Below, piece after piece: positions 1-10,204 of a DNA stretch of 48,806 nt. The position numbers were made by a program, and so were the translations under genes. The stretch's first letter is position 1. Each line of letters begins with the position of its first letter. The DNA is from an uncultured Nitrosomonadales bacterium (GTDB taxonomy: Bacteria; Pseudomonadota; Gammaproteobacteria; Burkholderiales; Gallionellaceae). Below the pieces are notes generated by a model that searched no databases, was not told the DNA's origin, and saw only the letters and a program-made list of their open reading frames with translations. The stretch lies in contig CAITJF010000148.1 in NCBI GenBank assembly GCA_903892645.1, positions 1 to 48,806 of the forward strand, in the 5' to 3' direction.

Positions 1-120
1 AGGAGATTGATACGGCAATGGAACGATTGAACAACCGACCCAGAAAAAGGCTTGAATACAAAACACCCAGTCAGGTATTCTTCAAGTCAGGCGTTGCACT
101 TCAAACTTGAACTCGCGACT
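1..120 (+). mobile_element. 3' end of an IS30-family insertion sequence (transposase C-terminus plus right inverted repeat)
   Basis: Reading from base 3, an open frame runs to a TGA at 108-110 and ends with the typical IS30 transposase tail: LNNRPRKRLEYKTPSQVF, where the family has LNNRPRK-x-L-x-(Y/F)-x-TP-x-E/Q-VF. The AT-rich stretch after the stop (about 93-119, TTGCACTTCAAACTTGAA) resembles the right inverted repeat of this family. The rest of the element lies outside the window. It ends only about 25 bases before the glmU start codon. Family assignment is fairly sure; the exact outer boundary is an estimate because the left repeat is not visible. Confidence 0.75.
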
Positions 121-145
121 CTTGAAACTTTAAGGTTTAGCAGAT

Positions 146-1513
146 ATGAGCACACTCAACATCGTCATTCTCGCCGCCGGCAAGGGTACGCGCATGTATT
201 CGGATCGGCCCAAGGTGCTTCATGGCTTGGCTGGCCGCGCACTATTGCAGCACGTGCTGGATACCGCAGCTATTCTTATGCCCGAGAAGACATGCGTGGT
301 GTACGGCCATGGCGGTGAGATTGTGCCGCAGGCGATGGCGCAATATGACACCAGCTTTATTCTGCAGGAGCCGCAACTCGGCACCGGCCACGCGGTGCAA
401 CAGGCGCTGCCGCAATTGCCTGACGCCAGTTTGACACTGGTGCTGTATGGCGATGTGCCGCTCATCCAGCACACCACGTTGCGGCAAATGCTCGGCGCAC
501 CGGATGCGCTGACCCTGCTTACCGTTTATCTCGACAATCCCACAGGTTATGGACGCATCGTGCGCGATAGCGCAGGCAATGTCAGCAGTATTGTCGAGGA
601 AAAAGATGCCACACCGGAGCAGTGCGCCATCGGCGAAGTGAATACCGGCATCCTGGCTGCCCCCACCTCCTTGCTACGCGGCTGGCTGTCCAAGCTGCGT
701 AACGATAATAATTCGCAGGGTGAGTACTACCTTACTGACATCGTCGCCATGGCCGTAGCACAAGGCATTGCGGTGCATACCGTGCAACCAGCGCACATAT
801 GGGAAGTGCTGGGGGTGAACAGCAAGGCGCAACTTGCCGAACTGGAGCGCACTTGGCAACATGGTGAGGCTACCCGACTGCTGGTGCACGGTGTAACACT
901 TGCTGATCCTGCGCGTTTGGATGTGCGTGGCAAGCTGGTGTGCGGGCGCGATATTGAGATCGATGTTGGCTGCATTTTCGAGGGTGATGTGCACTTGGGT
1001 AACGGTGTGCGAGTGGGGGCTTACAGCATCATCAAAAATACCATCATTGCCGAGGGGACAAACATCGCACCCTATAGTCACATTGATAGCAGCGAAGTAG
1101 GGGCTAACTGCCACATTGGCCCTTATGCGCGCCTGCGACCAGGCACCAAGCTGCATGACGGGGTGCACATCGGTAATTTTGTTGAAGTCAAAAACAGCGA
1201 GATCGCCAGCGGCAGTAAGGCCAATCACCTGAGCTACATTGGTGACAGCAGCGTGGGTAACCGCGTCAATATCGGCGCAGGCACCATTACCTGCAACTAC
1301 GACGGTGCGAACAAGCACCGCACCATCATCGAAGATGACGTGTTCATCGGTTCCAATACACAGTTGGTCGCGCCGGTGAAAGTCGGGCGCGGCGCTACTA
1401 TCGGTGCAGGCTCCACCATCACGCGCAATGTGCCTGAGGGAGAATTGACATTATCGCGCACCAGGCAAACAACCATCAACGGATGGAAACGCCCAACGAA
1501 AGATAAAAAGTAG
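146..1513 (+). CDS. glmU: Bifunctional UDP-N-acetylglucosamine pyrophosphorylase / glucosamine-1-phosphate N-acetyltransferase
   Basis: GlmU acetylates glucosamine-1-phosphate and then couples the product to UTP, giving UDP-GlcNAc for peptidoglycan and lipopolysaccharide in the cytosol. The 455 residues match the usual length (E. coli 456). The N-terminal nucleotidyltransferase domain starts with the signature LAAGKGTRM (residues 9-17). From about residue 250 a left-handed beta-helix of hexapeptide repeats carries the acetyltransferase, including the conserved YIGDSSVG and [11 protein letters not shown] segments. The ATG at 146 follows a TAAGG at 131-135. The stop codon is one base from the glmS start, so the two form an operon. 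The IS30 element just upstream probably replaced the native promoter. Confidence 0.97.
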   Translation: MSTLNIVILAAGKGTRMYSDRPKVLHGLAGRALLQHVLDTAAILMPEKTCVVYGHGGEIVPQAMAQYDTSFILQEPQLGTGHAVQQALPQLPDASLTLVLYGDVPLIQHTTLRQMLGAPDALTLLTVYLDNPTGYGRIVRDSAGNVSSIVEEKDATPEQCAIGEVNTGILAAPTSLLRGWLSKLRNDNNSQGEYYLTDIVAMAVAQGIAVHTVQPAHIWEVLGVNSKAQLAELERTWQHGEATRLLVHGVTLADPARLDVRGKLVCGRDIEIDVGCIFEGDVHLGNGVRVGAYSIIKNTIIAEGTNIAPYSHIDSSEVGANCHIGPYARLRPGTKLHDGVHIGNFVEVKNSEIASGSKANHLSYIGDSSVGNRVNIGAGTITCNYDGANKHRTIIEDDVFIGSNTQLVAPVKVGRGATIGAGSTITRNVPEGELTLSRTRQTTINGWKRPTKDKK

Positions 1514-1514
1514 A

Positions 1515-3341
1515 ATGTGCGGAATCATTGGCGCGATAGCGCAACGCAATGTTGTTTCCATCCTGTTGCAGGGTTTGCAGCGCCTGGAATACCGCGGCTA
1601 TGACTCTGCCGGGCTGGTGGTGGTCAACAACAACCGATTGGAGCGCGTGCGCAGCATCGGGCGCGTGGCGGAGTTGACTGCAAGAAGTGCAAAAACCAGC
1701 GGGCACCTCGGCATTGGCCATACACGTTGGGCCACGCACGGCGCGCCCAGCGAGCGCAATGCACATCCGCATATAAGTGCCGACCTTATTGCAGTAGCAC
1801 ACAACGGCATTATTGAAAACTATGAAGAGCTGCGCGCGCGATTGACCGCACAAAGTTATGTATTTACCTCCGACACCGACACTGAAGTCATCGCGCACCT
1901 GATACACAGTCACTATGCGCGCGGCAACAGCCTGTTGGTTGCAACTCAGGCCGCACTTGCCGAGTTGGTGGGCGCTTACGCCATCGGCGTGGTGGCGGCG
2001 GACAATTCAGACCAGCTGATCGGCGCGCGCAAGGGCAGCCCGTTGTTGCTGGGCGTGGGCAGCGAAGAACATTTTATTGCCTCGGATGCGTCGGCTTTGC
2101 TACAGGTCACGAAAAACATGGTGTATCTGGAAGAAGGCGATGTGGCCGAAGTCGGCCTGCACGGCTACCGTATTTTCAATGCAAAGGGCGAGGCGGTGGA
2201 ACGCCCAGTGCACATCAGCGAGTTGACCAACGAAAGCGTGGAACTGGGCGAGTATCGCCACTACATGCAGAAAGAAATTCACGAGCAGCCGCAAGCGCTG
2301 GCGAACACGCTGGAAGCCGTGTGCAACAGCCAGTCGCTGGTGCCCGGCATTTTCGGTGCCGAAGCGACGGCGACTTTTGCTGACATCAACAGCATTCTCA
2401 TCCTCGCCTGCGGCACCAGCCATCATGCGGGTCTGGTGGCGCGCTACTGGCTGGAAGAAATCGCTGGTATCCCGTGCAACGTGGAAATCGCCAGTGAATA
2501 CCGTTACCGCGTAAGTGCACCCAACCCTAAAACGCTGGTGGTGACCATCTCGCAATCCGGTGAAACTGCCGACACGCTGGCGGCGCTCAACCATGCCAAG
2601 GCAATAGGCCATGAGCACACACTGTCCATCTGCAACGTGCCGGAAAGCGCACTGGTAAGATTGTCCAAACTGCGCATGTTGACACGCGCCGGGCCGGAAA
2701 TCGGCGTGGCCTCCACCAAGGCATTTACCACGCAATTGGCCGCCCTGTTTCTGCTCACTCTTATTCTTGCCAAGCAGCGCGGCAGGCTGAACAAAGAGGC
2801 GGAACAGCAACATCTGCATGACTTGCGCCATCTGCCCAGCGCGGCACAGGCTGTGCTGAAACTCGAACCAGCCATCGCACAGTTGGCGGAACGTTTTGCC
2901 GGCAAGCAGCATGCCTTGTTCCTCGGGCGCGGCCTGCATTACCCCATCGCGCTGGAAGGCGCGCTCAAGCTCAAGGAAATTTCCTACATCCACGCCGAGG
3001 CCTACCCCGCTGGGGAATTGAAACACGGCCCGCTGGCGCTGGTGGACAAGGACATGCCGGTCATCGCCGTGGCGCCCAATGACGCGCTGCTGGAAAAGCT
3101 CAAGTCCAATCTGCAAGAGGTGCGCGCACGCGGCGGCGAGCTGTATGTATTCGCCGATGCTGACACGCGCTTTCATTCCAGCGATGGCATCCATCTGATG
3201 CAAATGCCCGAACACGCCGGATATTTAAGCCCTATTCTGCATACCATCCCTTTGCAACTGCTGGCATATTACGTGGCATTGCAAAAGGGAACGGATGTAG
3301 ATAAGCCAAGGAACCTCGCAAAATCAGTAACGGTGGAGTAA
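1515..3341 (+). CDS. glmS: Glutamine--fructose-6-phosphate aminotransferase (isomerizing)
   Basis: GlmS makes glucosamine-6-phosphate from fructose-6-phosphate and glutamine, the first step of the amino-sugar pathway that GlmU finishes. The protein has 608 residues, the family norm. The start MCGIIGA places the catalytic Cys at residue 2 after Met removal. The N-terminal Ntn glutaminase domain is followed by two SIS sugar-isomerase domains (for example SQSGETADT and the CGTSHHAG segment), and the C-terminus ends with the invariant [13 protein letters not shown]. It begins one base after the glmU stop, so coupling is likely. I see no glmS ribozyme in the short gap, as expected outside Gram-positive bacteria. 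Confidence 0.97.
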   Translation: MCGIIGAIAQRNVVSILLQGLQRLEYRGYDSAGLVVVNNNRLERVRSIGRVAELTARSAKTSGHLGIGHTRWATHGAPSERNAHPHISADLIAVAHNGIIENYEELRARLTAQSYVFTSDTDTEVIAHLIHSHYARGNSLLVATQAALAELVGAYAIGVVAADNSDQLIGARKGSPLLLGVGSEEHFIASDASALLQVTKNMVYLEEGDVAEVGLHGYRIFNAKGEAVERPVHISELTNESVELGEYRHYMQKEIHEQPQALANTLEAVCNSQSLVPGIFGAEATATFADINSILILACGTSHHAGLVARYWLEEIAGIPCNVEIASEYRYRVSAPNPKTLVVTISQSGETADTLAALNHAKAIGHEHTLSICNVPESALVRLSKLRMLTRAGPEIGVASTKAFTTQLAALFLLTLILAKQRGRLNKEAEQQHLHDLRHLPSAAQAVLKLEPAIAQLAERFAGKQHALFLGRGLHYPIALEGALKLKEISYIHAEAYPAGELKHGPLALVDKDMPVIAVAPNDALLEKLKSNLQEVRARGGELYVFADADTRFHSSDGIHLMQMPEHAGYLSPILHTIPLQLLAYYVALQKGTDVDKPRNLAKSVTVE

Positions 3342-3478
3342 TCGCCCAGCTTTATTGTGAAGTTCCCTGGCTTACGGCGAAGGCTCACTTGCGCAGCAAG
3401 TTAAGCACGGCGGCTGGCAGTAGCCACAAGCTGTGTAGCCTGATCCACATCCTCCCACAACCGTGGAGGCGTTCCAGC

Positions 3479-4318
3479 ATGGCGGTCATCGCTGTATTCA
3501 ACCAGAAGGGCGGGGTGGGCAAAACCACTACCTGTCTCAATCTTACCGCTGCGTTAGCCAAGGCGCAGCGCCATCCCATTGCGCTCGACATGGATCCGCA
3601 AGGACACCTGAGTCTGGCTTGCGGGCTGAAGGATGCCACTCTTGCGAATGCCGGCATGGAAGCATTTTTCAAGCACAAGATCCCGCTGGCCAAGCTACTG
3701 CGTGAAACCTCAGCAGGCTGGCAGATCGTTTCCTCATCGCTGGGACTATCCAAGGTTGACGCGCTTTACGGCAGCGACCCCAGGGCCGCAACCCTGTTGA
3801 AACAAGGTTTGCGTGAAGACCTGGCGCTTACCGGCGCCCCAATCCTGATTGACTGCTGCCCTATGCTGGGCGTGCTCACACTCAATGTCCTGCTTGCCTC
3901 GGACCGGGTGCTGATCCCCGTTTCGGCGGATTTCCTCTCCTTGCAAGGCGTGCATCGTCTGGATTCAGCGCTCAATGCGTTGGAGATCAAACTCAATCGT
4001 AAATTCGAGCGGCGCATCGTAGTCACGCGCTTCGACTCGCGGCGCAAACTTGCGCATGAGATTTTTGACAAGCTCAAGAGCCGCTACGGCGCGCTGGTAT
4101 GCAACACAAAAATTGGAGAAAACGTCGCGCTGGCCACCAGTCCCGCACATGGCAAGGATGTGTTTGCTTATGCCCCGCACAGTCCGGGTGCGGCAGATTA
4201 CAGGGCGCTAACGGTGGAGTTGGGCAACAGCGGATTTTTTGATCACAGCCAGAATAAGGGCAAGAGCAACAGGCCGGTCGCAGTCAGCGCCGACAGGGAA
4301 ATGAGCATGAGCCATTGA
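3479..4318 (+). CDS. Orphan ParA/MinD-family ATPase
   Basis: This is a deviant-Walker-A ATPase of the ParA/Soj type, which partitions DNA or other cargo by ATP-driven surface binding. Using the ATG at 3479 (preceded by GGAGG at 3465-3469) it has 279 residues and begins [18 protein letters not shown], with Walker A KGGVGKTT at residues 10-17. The DMDPQGH motif is conserved. The Walker B region reads [15 protein letters not shown] where most relatives have DCPPSLG, so the first Pro is replaced. There is no parB beside it, hence its cargo is unknown. The last 25 or so residues are low-complexity and lie antisense to the 3' end of ubiB, which suggests an ancestral stop codon was lost. An in-frame start 90 bases upstream exists but lacks a ribosome-binding site. 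Confidence 0.85.
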   Translation: MAVIAVFNQKGGVGKTTTCLNLTAALAKAQRHPIALDMDPQGHLSLACGLKDATLANAGMEAFFKHKIPLAKLLRETSAGWQIVSSSLGLSKVDALYGSDPRAATLLKQGLREDLALTGAPILIDCCPMLGVLTLNVLLASDRVLIPVSADFLSLQGVHRLDSALNALEIKLNRKFERRIVVTRFDSRRKLAHEIFDKLKSRYGALVCNTKIGENVALATSPAHGKDVFAYAPHSPGAADYRALTVELGNSGFFDHSQNKGKSNRPVAVSADREMSMSH

Positions 4319-5769
4319 TTCCTGCGCTGCTGTAGCGCCACCAATTCTTTCAACACACCTTCAATTTGCGCGGTAGGATTTTCGTTCAGGCGCTGGTACA
4401 GCAGGCGCGGCAATTGCGGCAGCAGAGTGGCGTAGTGCGGTGCTTCGGTGCGCAGGGTTTTGAGGAAGCCGCGCCAGCCTACCTGCTCGCTCATCCAGCG
4501 TTCCAGCCAGGGCTTGGCAGTCTTCCACAAATCCAGTTCGGGGTCGAGTTGCAGACCCAACCCTTCGATGTTGAGCAAAGTTTTTTGCAGCAGCACCAGT
4601 TGCGGCTGGATTTCGATGCCGAAGCGGCGCGAGGTCTGGAACAGACGCAGCAGCAAACGCCCGAAGGAAACCTCGCGCAGCGGCTTGTCGAAGATCGGTT
4701 CGCATACCGCACGGATGGCGGTTTCAAGTTCGTCTACACGCGTATCCGCAGGTGCCCAGCCGGATTCGATATGCACCTCCGCCACGCGCTTGTAGTCGCG
4801 CTGGAAGAAGGCGATGAAATTCTGCGCAAGGTAATGCTTGTCGGTATCGGTGAGTGTGCCCATGATGCCGAAATCCAGCGCGATAAAGCAGCCATCCGGT
4901 GCGACCAGCACATTGCCGGGATGCATGTCGGCGTGAAAGAAACCATCGCGAAACACCTGCGTATAGAAAATTTCCACACCGTTTGCGGCAAGCTTGGGGA
5001 TATCAATACCCGCCGCGCGCAAGGCGCTTATCTGGCTAACGGGAATACCATCCATGCGTTCCATCACCATCACTTCGCTGGTGCACCAGTCCCAGAAAAT
5101 TTCCGGCACGACCAATAGTTTCGAGTTGGCAAAGTTGCGCTTTAGCTGGCTGGCGCAGGCGGCTTCACGCATCAGGTCGAGTTCGTCGCGCAGGTGTTTC
5201 TCGAATTCTGCCACCACTAGGCGCGGTTTGAGTCGCTTGCCGTCTTCCCACCAGCGTTCCATCAGCCCGGCGCAGATATTGAGCAACGCGACATCGTGCG
5301 CGATGATGCGCGCGATACCGGGGCGCAGTATCTTTACCGCGACTTCGCGCCCATCAGGAAGCACGGCAAAATGCACTTGCGCCACCGATGCGCTGGCGAT
5401 GGGCGTTTCATCAAAACTGTAGAACACCTCGCCAAGTTTCTTTTTGTATGCGGTCTCCAGCAGCGCCACGGCCTGCGCGGAAAGAAAGGGCGGTACCTGG
5501 TCTTGCAGTTTGGCGAGTTCGTCGGCGATGTCAGCGGGCATCAGATCGCGCCTGGTGGAAAGCATCTGGCCGAACTTGACGAAAATCGGCCCCAGGTTTT
5601 CCAGTGCGTGGCGCAACCTTTCCGCGCGCGGTGCGGAAGTGTTGCGGAAGAACAGCAGGATATTGAGCGGCCCCAGCATCCAGCGTGTGCGCTCATGCGC
5701 GAGCAGAAATTCGTCCAGCCCGAATCGCAGCACCACAAAAATTATTTTCAGCAGGCGTAACAGGCGCAT
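4243..5769 (-). CDS. ubiB: ABC1/UbiB-family atypical kinase of ubiquinone biosynthesis
   Basis: UbiB is a membrane-bound atypical kinase/ATPase needed for the early hydroxylation stage of ubiquinone synthesis. The family signature [14 protein letters not shown] is present near residue 65, followed by the Ala-rich loop [11 protein letters not shown] and the catalytic-type segments HADMHPGN and LDFGIMG. A hydrophobic C-terminal segment ([20 protein letters not shown]) would anchor it in the inner membrane. I prefer the ATG at 5769 (508 residues), because its N-terminus [20 protein letters not shown] aligns in position with E. coli UbiB; the ATG at 5793 would add 8 residues and neither has a strong Shine-Dalgarno. 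It is convergent with, and overlaps by 76 bases, the ParA-type gene. Confidence 0.93.
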   Translation of the reverse strand: MRLLRLLKIIFVVLRFGLDEFLLAHERTRWMLGPLNILLFFRNTSAPRAERLRHALENLGPIFVKFGQMLSTRRDLMPADIADELAKLQDQVPPFLSAQAVALLETAYKKKLGEVFYSFDETPIASASVAQVHFAVLPDGREVAVKILRPGIARIIAHDVALLNICAGLMERWWEDGKRLKPRLVVAEFEKHLRDELDLMREAACASQLKRNFANSKLLVVPEIFWDWCTSEVMVMERMDGIPVSQISALRAAGIDIPKLAANGVEIFYTQVFRDGFFHADMHPGNVLVAPDGCFIALDFGIMGTLTDTDKHYLAQNFIAFFQRDYKRVAEVHIESGWAPADTRVDELETAIRAVCEPIFDKPLREVSFGRLLLRLFQTSRRFGIEIQPQLVLLQKTLLNIEGLGLQLDPELDLWKTAKPWLERWMSEQVGWRGFLKTLRTEAPHYATLLPQLPRLLYQRLNENPTAQIEGVLKELVALQQRRNQWLMLISLSALTATGLLLLPLFWL

Positions 5770-5826
5770 GTTAATTATCTTGCCACTCGCCATTTAACGT
5801 GAACATCGCGTAGCGATTCATTGTCC

Positions 5827-5847
5827 CTCTCCCCCAGCGAGGGAGAG
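5827..5847. repeat. CTCTCCC/GGGAGAG dispersed hairpin repeat
   Basis: A perfect 7-base stem (5827-5833 with 5841-5847) around a 7-base loop lies in the 250-base gap between the Tim44-like gene and ubiB, and GAGAG motifs continue to 5858. A longer relative with the same CCCTCTCCC core occurs at 42251-42300, so this belongs to a dispersed intergenic repeat type. Nothing else in the gap (5770-6019) looks coding. Confidence 0.5.
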
Positions 5848-6019
5848 CAGGAGAGAGGAAACGGGCAAGGTGGCAGCGACGTTTGTCATCGGGCGTGGCG
5901 CTGACATCATGTCCGTTAGGAGAGTGGCCAGCAGTGGGTATTCTTCCATTCGGTTTATCGCCAGTGCCTGCGAGCAGGTGATTCAGGGTTGCGGCAGCAG
6001 GCTGGGCAAACACGATTAC

Positions 6020-6892
6020 CTAGTGCAAAGTGGTTTGTTGTATTCCCGCCAGCAGCCACACCGACTTGTCATCGCGCAGATTCTTCTGCACGTGCCAGAT
6101 TTCATCCACGCTGTCCGGTGCGCCGTTATTCTCGCGTAACTGGCCGGTGAAGCGCACGCTGGCAATCGCCATATCGCCTTCGTTCGCCACTTCCAGCAGC
6201 TCACCGTTGATCGCAATCACATCGGTTTTTTGCGGTGCATCATCGCGCTCCTGCATCTGCATCGAGATTTCTGCGAACATTTCCGGCGTGGTGTATTCGC
6301 GAATATCGTTCAAATCCTTGCGATCATTTGCAGCCTGCAAGCGGATGAAAGAAGTCTTCGCGCTACGCAGAAAAGTTTCCACCGGAAAATCTGCCGGTAC
6401 GTTGTTCTGAGTAGCAGGTGCAGCGGTGGATGCAGCACTACCGCCATACGCCGGCTGTTGTGCAGGTTGTGGCTCATTGTAGGGAGCGCCTGCTCCGGCA
6501 TATTGCATCACAGGTTGGGTCTGTTTCTTGCGGAACAAGGAAATCAGGAACATCACCGCAACGCCGGCAAGAATCGCCATCAGAATACTGCCCATCGCAC
6601 CGCCCATGCCGCCTAGGCCGCCGCCGGCAAACAGCGCACCCAAGCCCGCGCCAATTGCCAAGCCAGCCAACGGGCCGAGCCACTTATTGCCAGCCGGTGC
6701 AGGTGCGGCAGCAGGGACTGCGCCCGGTGTCGGAGCGGGTGCTGCTGCAGGAGCCTTGGGAGCTGGTTGCGGAGTCATCGTTCGTTGCTTGCCAAAACTA
6801 CCACCTCCTCCAAAACGTTTGGCTTCCGCCGTTGCGGTAAACAAACTCAGACAGGTCAAAGCAATCGTCAACAACATCAAAAATCTTTTCAT
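6020..6892 (-). CDS. Tim44-like domain membrane protein
   Basis: The 290-residue protein starts with a signal/anchor peptide (MKRFLMLLTIALTCLSLFTATAEA) followed by the hallmark glycine-rich FGGGGSFGKQR. A Pro/Ala linker (residues about 40-70) leads to a Gly-rich hydrophobic stretch and a transmembrane segment (SILMAILAGVAVMFLISLFRKK). The C-terminal 120 residues form a Tim44-like/MbA domain, ending near the conserved DEIWHV segment. Bacterial members of this family are poorly characterised inner-membrane proteins; the exact role is unknown. The chosen ATG is the one that starts the signal peptide; an upstream in-frame ATG at 6964 would precede it by 24 unlikely residues. Confidence 0.85.
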   Translation of the reverse strand: MKRFLMLLTIALTCLSLFTATAEAKRFGGGGSFGKQRTMTPQPAPKAPAAAPAPTPGAVPAAAPAPAGNKWLGPLAGLAIGAGLGALFAGGGLGGMGGAMGSILMAILAGVAVMFLISLFRKKQTQPVMQYAGAGAPYNEPQPAQQPAYGGSAASTAAPATQNNVPADFPVETFLRSAKTSFIRLQAANDRKDLNDIREYTTPEMFAEISMQMQERDDAPQKTDVIAINGELLEVANEGDMAIASVRFTGQLRENNGAPDSVDEIWHVQKNLRDDKSVWLLAGIQQTTLH

Positions 6893-7071
6893 GTATTCCT
6901 CATGGTGGGGGTTAAAACAAAGTGGGTGTAAGTATAACACTGGCGACTGAATTAGAGCCCTCATGGGGTAGCGAAAGCGTATTTCAGCGGATGCTTAAAA
7001 GGTAAGTAATCAAGGAGCTTAGTTTATTGACGCCCACATTACGCGAATTGATAGTGCTGTATGGCGATGAT

Positions 7072-8667
7072 TTAGGCGACGAAGGCGAATTTGTCGCGGT
7101 GGCTCAGCAAGATGTAGAAGTCGGTGTAGTTGAGGATATTTTTGCGTACTTCTTCTTTCAGCCACAGGTCGTAAAAATCCACCGGGTTATAGTTATCAGA
7201 CAACACAATCGCCGGGGTTTGCGGCGGAAAAGCAAAGGTGTGTACCATGCCTAGCCTGACAACACTTTCTGCGCTGGGGTGAATGGCGAAGTGTTTGATA
7301 TGCTCAAATTGCAACGCACGCTCACGCCCATCGTAGGCAACAATTTCGATGTTTCCAGTACCCTCGCCCGTTGCGGGATCAAAGAGAGGATAAATCGCAA
7401 CTTGTCCAAACACATTTTTCAGGGTTTTCACTACCGATGCGGTCATGAAAGTATGGTGTTTGAGGCTGCCTATCAGGTTGACTGCAAGTACGCCATTTGG
7501 GGCCAGTCGCTGTTTAGCCAGGCGCATTGCTTCGACGTTGAGTAAATGTCCTGGTGTGGTGTCGCCATTGAACACGTCGAGTATTATATAATCGTAGCGT
7601 TGCGCGGTATTAATCAGGAAATAGCGCGCATCTTCGACATGCACCGGGATCGTCGGGTTGAAACTGAAGTAGTTGCGTGCAAGCTCGATTACAGTAGGAT
7701 CAATGTCCACCACTTCGGTATTGACACCCTGTGCCTCGTACCATGCCGGTATCAGCCCGGCACCCAGACCGATCACCAGGCAATTCTTGCCATCCGGGTT
7801 GAGCGCATAGGGCAGAAATTGCAGCAAATAGTTGTATCCAAAAATTGACAGCCCGCTGCTCATGTCGACCCCGCCTTGCACCTGCCCATCGATTAATAAC
7901 TCGCGGTTGTGTATTGTCCCATAGGAATATTCAACTACTTTCAGATTGCCATAATAAGTGTCGCGATCAGCAATACGTTCGGCGCGTGTTCCATCTTCCA
8001 ATATTTTGACCACATGCGTTTCATGCGGCAGCAGTAAAAGGGGAAGTATTGCGGCGAGCGCCGCTGCCCATTTGTGGCGGAAGAACAGGAAGTAGGCTAC
8101 GCTAAGTGCGATCAGAAGCGAGCCGGTAAGCAGGAAAATCTGATTGACACCGAGGTAAGCAATCAGCACAAAGCCGGTGAGCAATGTGCCAGCCACGCTG
8201 CCGACGGTGGAAATAGCATAGAAGCTGCCGACAGTGCGACCGATATTGTGCATTTCGCGCGCGGCGATTTTGACGACGTAGGGTGACACGCAGCCCAGCA
8301 GGAACAGTGCCGGACCGAACAGCAGGAAGGCGCTAACCAGCGAACCCCAGCGCAAGCCCAGCGGCAGGCTAATTTGCAGTATCGGCCCTTTCAATACTGG
8401 AATCAAAATCACCAAAATGCCGGAGAGCAGAATAATACCGTAAAGCCAATCGGGTGAGCTTTTGCGGTCGGATAAGCGACCGCCAATGGCATAGCCAGCG
8501 GCGAGCGCAACCATGGTCACGGTGATCAATGAAGTCCAGACAAACAGGCTGACGCCGAAGAACGGCCCGATCACGCGGGAACCGAGCACTTCGAGCACCA
8601 TCACCAGCGCACCACACAGCGCGGCAGTTGCGATCAGATAAGCGATAAACCCTTTTGGGTGCTGCAC
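7072..8667 (-). CDS. Membrane-fused spermidine-synthase-like protein
   Basis: The 531-residue protein has two parts. Residues 1-210 contain about six or more hydrophobic segments of a transporter-like domain (the family is annotated as fused MFS/spermidine synthase). Residues 215-510 form a Rossmann-fold methyltransferase/spermidine-synthase-like domain with the SAM-binding type loop VIGLGAGLIPAW, the acidic strand-end motif VVDIDP and IILDVFNGD. In true spermidine synthases the loop is usually GGGDG and the catalytic motif D-(S/T)-x-D; here both are altered, so aminopropyl transfer is doubtful and the substrate is unknown. Translation appears to begin with GTG. The gene stands alone. Confidence 0.8.
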   Translation of the reverse strand: MQHPKGFIAYLIATAALCGALVMVLEVLGSRVIGPFFGVSLFVWTSLITVTMVALAAGYAIGGRLSDRKSSPDWLYGIILLSGILVILIPVLKGPILQISLPLGLRWGSLVSAFLLFGPALFLLGCVSPYVVKIAAREMHNIGRTVGSFYAISTVGSVAGTLLTGFVLIAYLGVNQIFLLTGSLLIALSVAYFLFFRHKWAAALAAILPLLLLPHETHVVKILEDGTRAERIADRDTYYGNLKVVEYSYGTIHNRELLIDGQVQGGVDMSSGLSIFGYNYLLQFLPYALNPDGKNCLVIGLGAGLIPAWYEAQGVNTEVVDIDPTVIELARNYFSFNPTIPVHVEDARYFLINTAQRYDYIILDVFNGDTTPGHLLNVEAMRLAKQRLAPNGVLAVNLIGSLKHHTFMTASVVKTLKNVFGQVAIYPLFDPATGEGTGNIEIVAYDGRERALQFEHIKHFAIHPSAESVVRLGMVHTFAFPPQTPAIVLSDNYNPVDFYDLWLKEEVRKNILNYTDFYILLSHRDKFAFVA

Positions 8668-8777
8668 GGAAAATATTTTACAGGATGGTTTGCCAAGGTT
8701 GTTAGTCTACATCATGCAGGCTGTTTGTTGAATATCCTGATCCAGGTTGTCCGGCATTCACGCATTGGCAAGTAAAG

Positions 8778-9314
8778 TTATTTCATTCGGGAAGGCAATT
8801 GAATTGTCTCGCCGGCCACCATAAACGTGCCTTTGCCTTGATGATGAATCGTCTGCGGATGTTTTTGTGCCGGGTCTATCCATGCTTTGACTACCTCAAG
8901 GATGAACAAATTATATTTGGTGACCATCTTCCCATCGACGATCTTGCATTCAAGATTGGCATAACACTCGTCGATGAGCGGCGCCTTAACGCATGATGCG
9001 GCCACAGGCGTGAGGCTAAATTTTTTGAACTTGTCCATCTTTCGCCCGGAGCTGTTTCCGCAGCCCACCACTTTCTTCGCCAGCTCCACCGTTGGGATGT
9101 TGATCACGCATTCCCTGGTTGCTTTCAAGATATCGAACGAGTAGTTCCGGTTGCTGATCACGCAACCCACCAGTGGCGGTTCAAATTCAATCATGGTATG
9201 CCACGACATGGTCATGATATTCGCACGGCCTTTACTGGCGGTTGTGACCAGCACGACCGGCCCCGGCTCAAGCAGGCGATAGACCTTGGACAAAGGAAAG
9301 GGTTTTTTCGACAT
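8778..9314 (-). CDS. Flavin reductase-like (FMN-binding split-barrel) protein
   Basis: The 178-residue protein matches the flavin reductase-like split beta-barrel family, which binds FMN and often reduces flavin or other small acceptors with NAD(P)H. Recognisable segments are PGPVVLVTTASKGRANIMTMSW, with the typical A-N-x-M-T-x-S/A-W pattern, the PPLVGCVISNRNYSF strand and CVINIP. A GGGAG ribosome-binding site sits 7 bases before the ATG. It has no obvious operon partner. The physiological substrate cannot be told from the sequence. Confidence 0.85.
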   Translation of the reverse strand: MSKKPFPLSKVYRLLEPGPVVLVTTASKGRANIMTMSWHTMIEFEPPLVGCVISNRNYSFDILKATRECVINIPTVELAKKVVGCGNSSGRKMDKFKKFSLTPVAASCVKAPLIDECYANLECKIVDGKMVTKYNLFILEVVKAWIDPAQKHPQTIHHQGKGTFMVAGETIQLPSRMK

Positions 9315-9460
9315 CGCTGCACTCCCGTTTGGCGGTTTTCAACAACCGTATTCTTCAGTCCATCATGGACGCTGGGCAAACCTTGATGATGTTATGCCTG
9401 AACATATGGTAAATGGTAAACCCAAACTGCTTTTAATTAAAAGAACCATACGCAGGTTGT

Positions 9461-10117
9461 TCAGAACGGCGGCTCACACACCAAGATCAGCGGTTTTTCG
9501 CTGAGCGGATGGTCAAAGCTCAGCATCCGGGCGTGCAACAGTAACCGCCGCGCCGCGTTGCCCCCATATAACGCATCGCCTACAATCGGATGCCCGATGA
9601 TCGCCAGATGTACCCGCAATTGGTGGGTGCGCCCGGTGACAGGCTCCAGCTTCACACGGCTGGTATCGGTGGTAGCATCGTTGTCCAGCAACAGATATCG
9701 CGTGAGCGAGTGCTTGCCGATAGCCAAGTCCACTTTCTGTCGTGGGCGATTCGGCCAATCGGAAATCAACGGCAGATTGATTTCGCCAACGGCTGGTTTA
9801 ATCTGACCAGCCACCACTGCCACATAACTTTTTTCCATCCTGCGCTCGCGGAATAGCCTGGAAAGGTAACGCTGCATCTCCGCACCGCGCGCGAATACCA
9901 GCAAGCCGGAGGTAGCCATGTCCAAGCGGTGCACGACCAGCGCGTCGGAAAATTCTGCCTGCACCCGTGTCGCCAGGCTGTCCTGCTTGCCCGCCCCCCG
10001 TCCCGGTACCGAAAGCAGTCCGGCGGGTTTATTCACCACAATAAGAGATTCGTCTTGGTAAACAAGATCGAGATCGCAGTTGCATGGTGGAGAGTAATGC
10101 GCTTGGGTATTGATCAA
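9461..10117 (-). CDS. rluA: RluA-family RNA pseudouridine synthase (dual tRNA/23S rRNA type by length)
   Basis: The protein isomerises uridine to pseudouridine in RNA. It has 218 residues, the size of E. coli RluA (219), and lacks an S4 domain. The catalytic motif HRLDMATSGLLVFA (Asp as nucleophile) lies near residue 63, and the conserved PVTGRTHQLRVHLA and GHPIVGDALYG segments follow. The first available initiation codon after an in-frame TAA is a TTG at 10117; no ATG fits before the conserved N-terminus (VYQDESLIVVNKPAGLLSVPG). Specificity for tRNA position 32 and 23S position 746 is inferred from size and similarity only. Confidence 0.88.
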   Translation of the reverse strand: MINTQAHYSPPCNCDLDLVYQDESLIVVNKPAGLLSVPGRGAGKQDSLATRVQAEFSDALVVHRLDMATSGLLVFARGAEMQRYLSRLFRERRMEKSYVAVVAGQIKPAVGEINLPLISDWPNRPRQKVDLAIGKHSLTRYLLLDNDATTDTSRVKLEPVTGRTHQLRVHLAIIGHPIVGDALYGGNAARRLLLHARMLSFDHPLSEKPLILVCEPPF

Positions 10118-10204
10118 GGGAAAGTGCGGGACTTAATCAGAGGTTCCTCGGTTTATTGCTGAAATGTCATTTGTGTCTGGCCAAATTGGTTGCTGCTGCA
10201 ATAT

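Noticed and set aside
2100-3215. 371-residue open frame antisense to glmS
   Set aside because: It mirrors a GC-rich conserved gene on the other strand, has Gln/His/Arg-rich shadow composition and no ribosome-binding site.
5771-6013. Short minus-strand open frame between the Tim44-like gene and ubiB
   Set aside because: It runs through a dispersed hairpin repeat, has no ribosome-binding site and no recognisable protein character.
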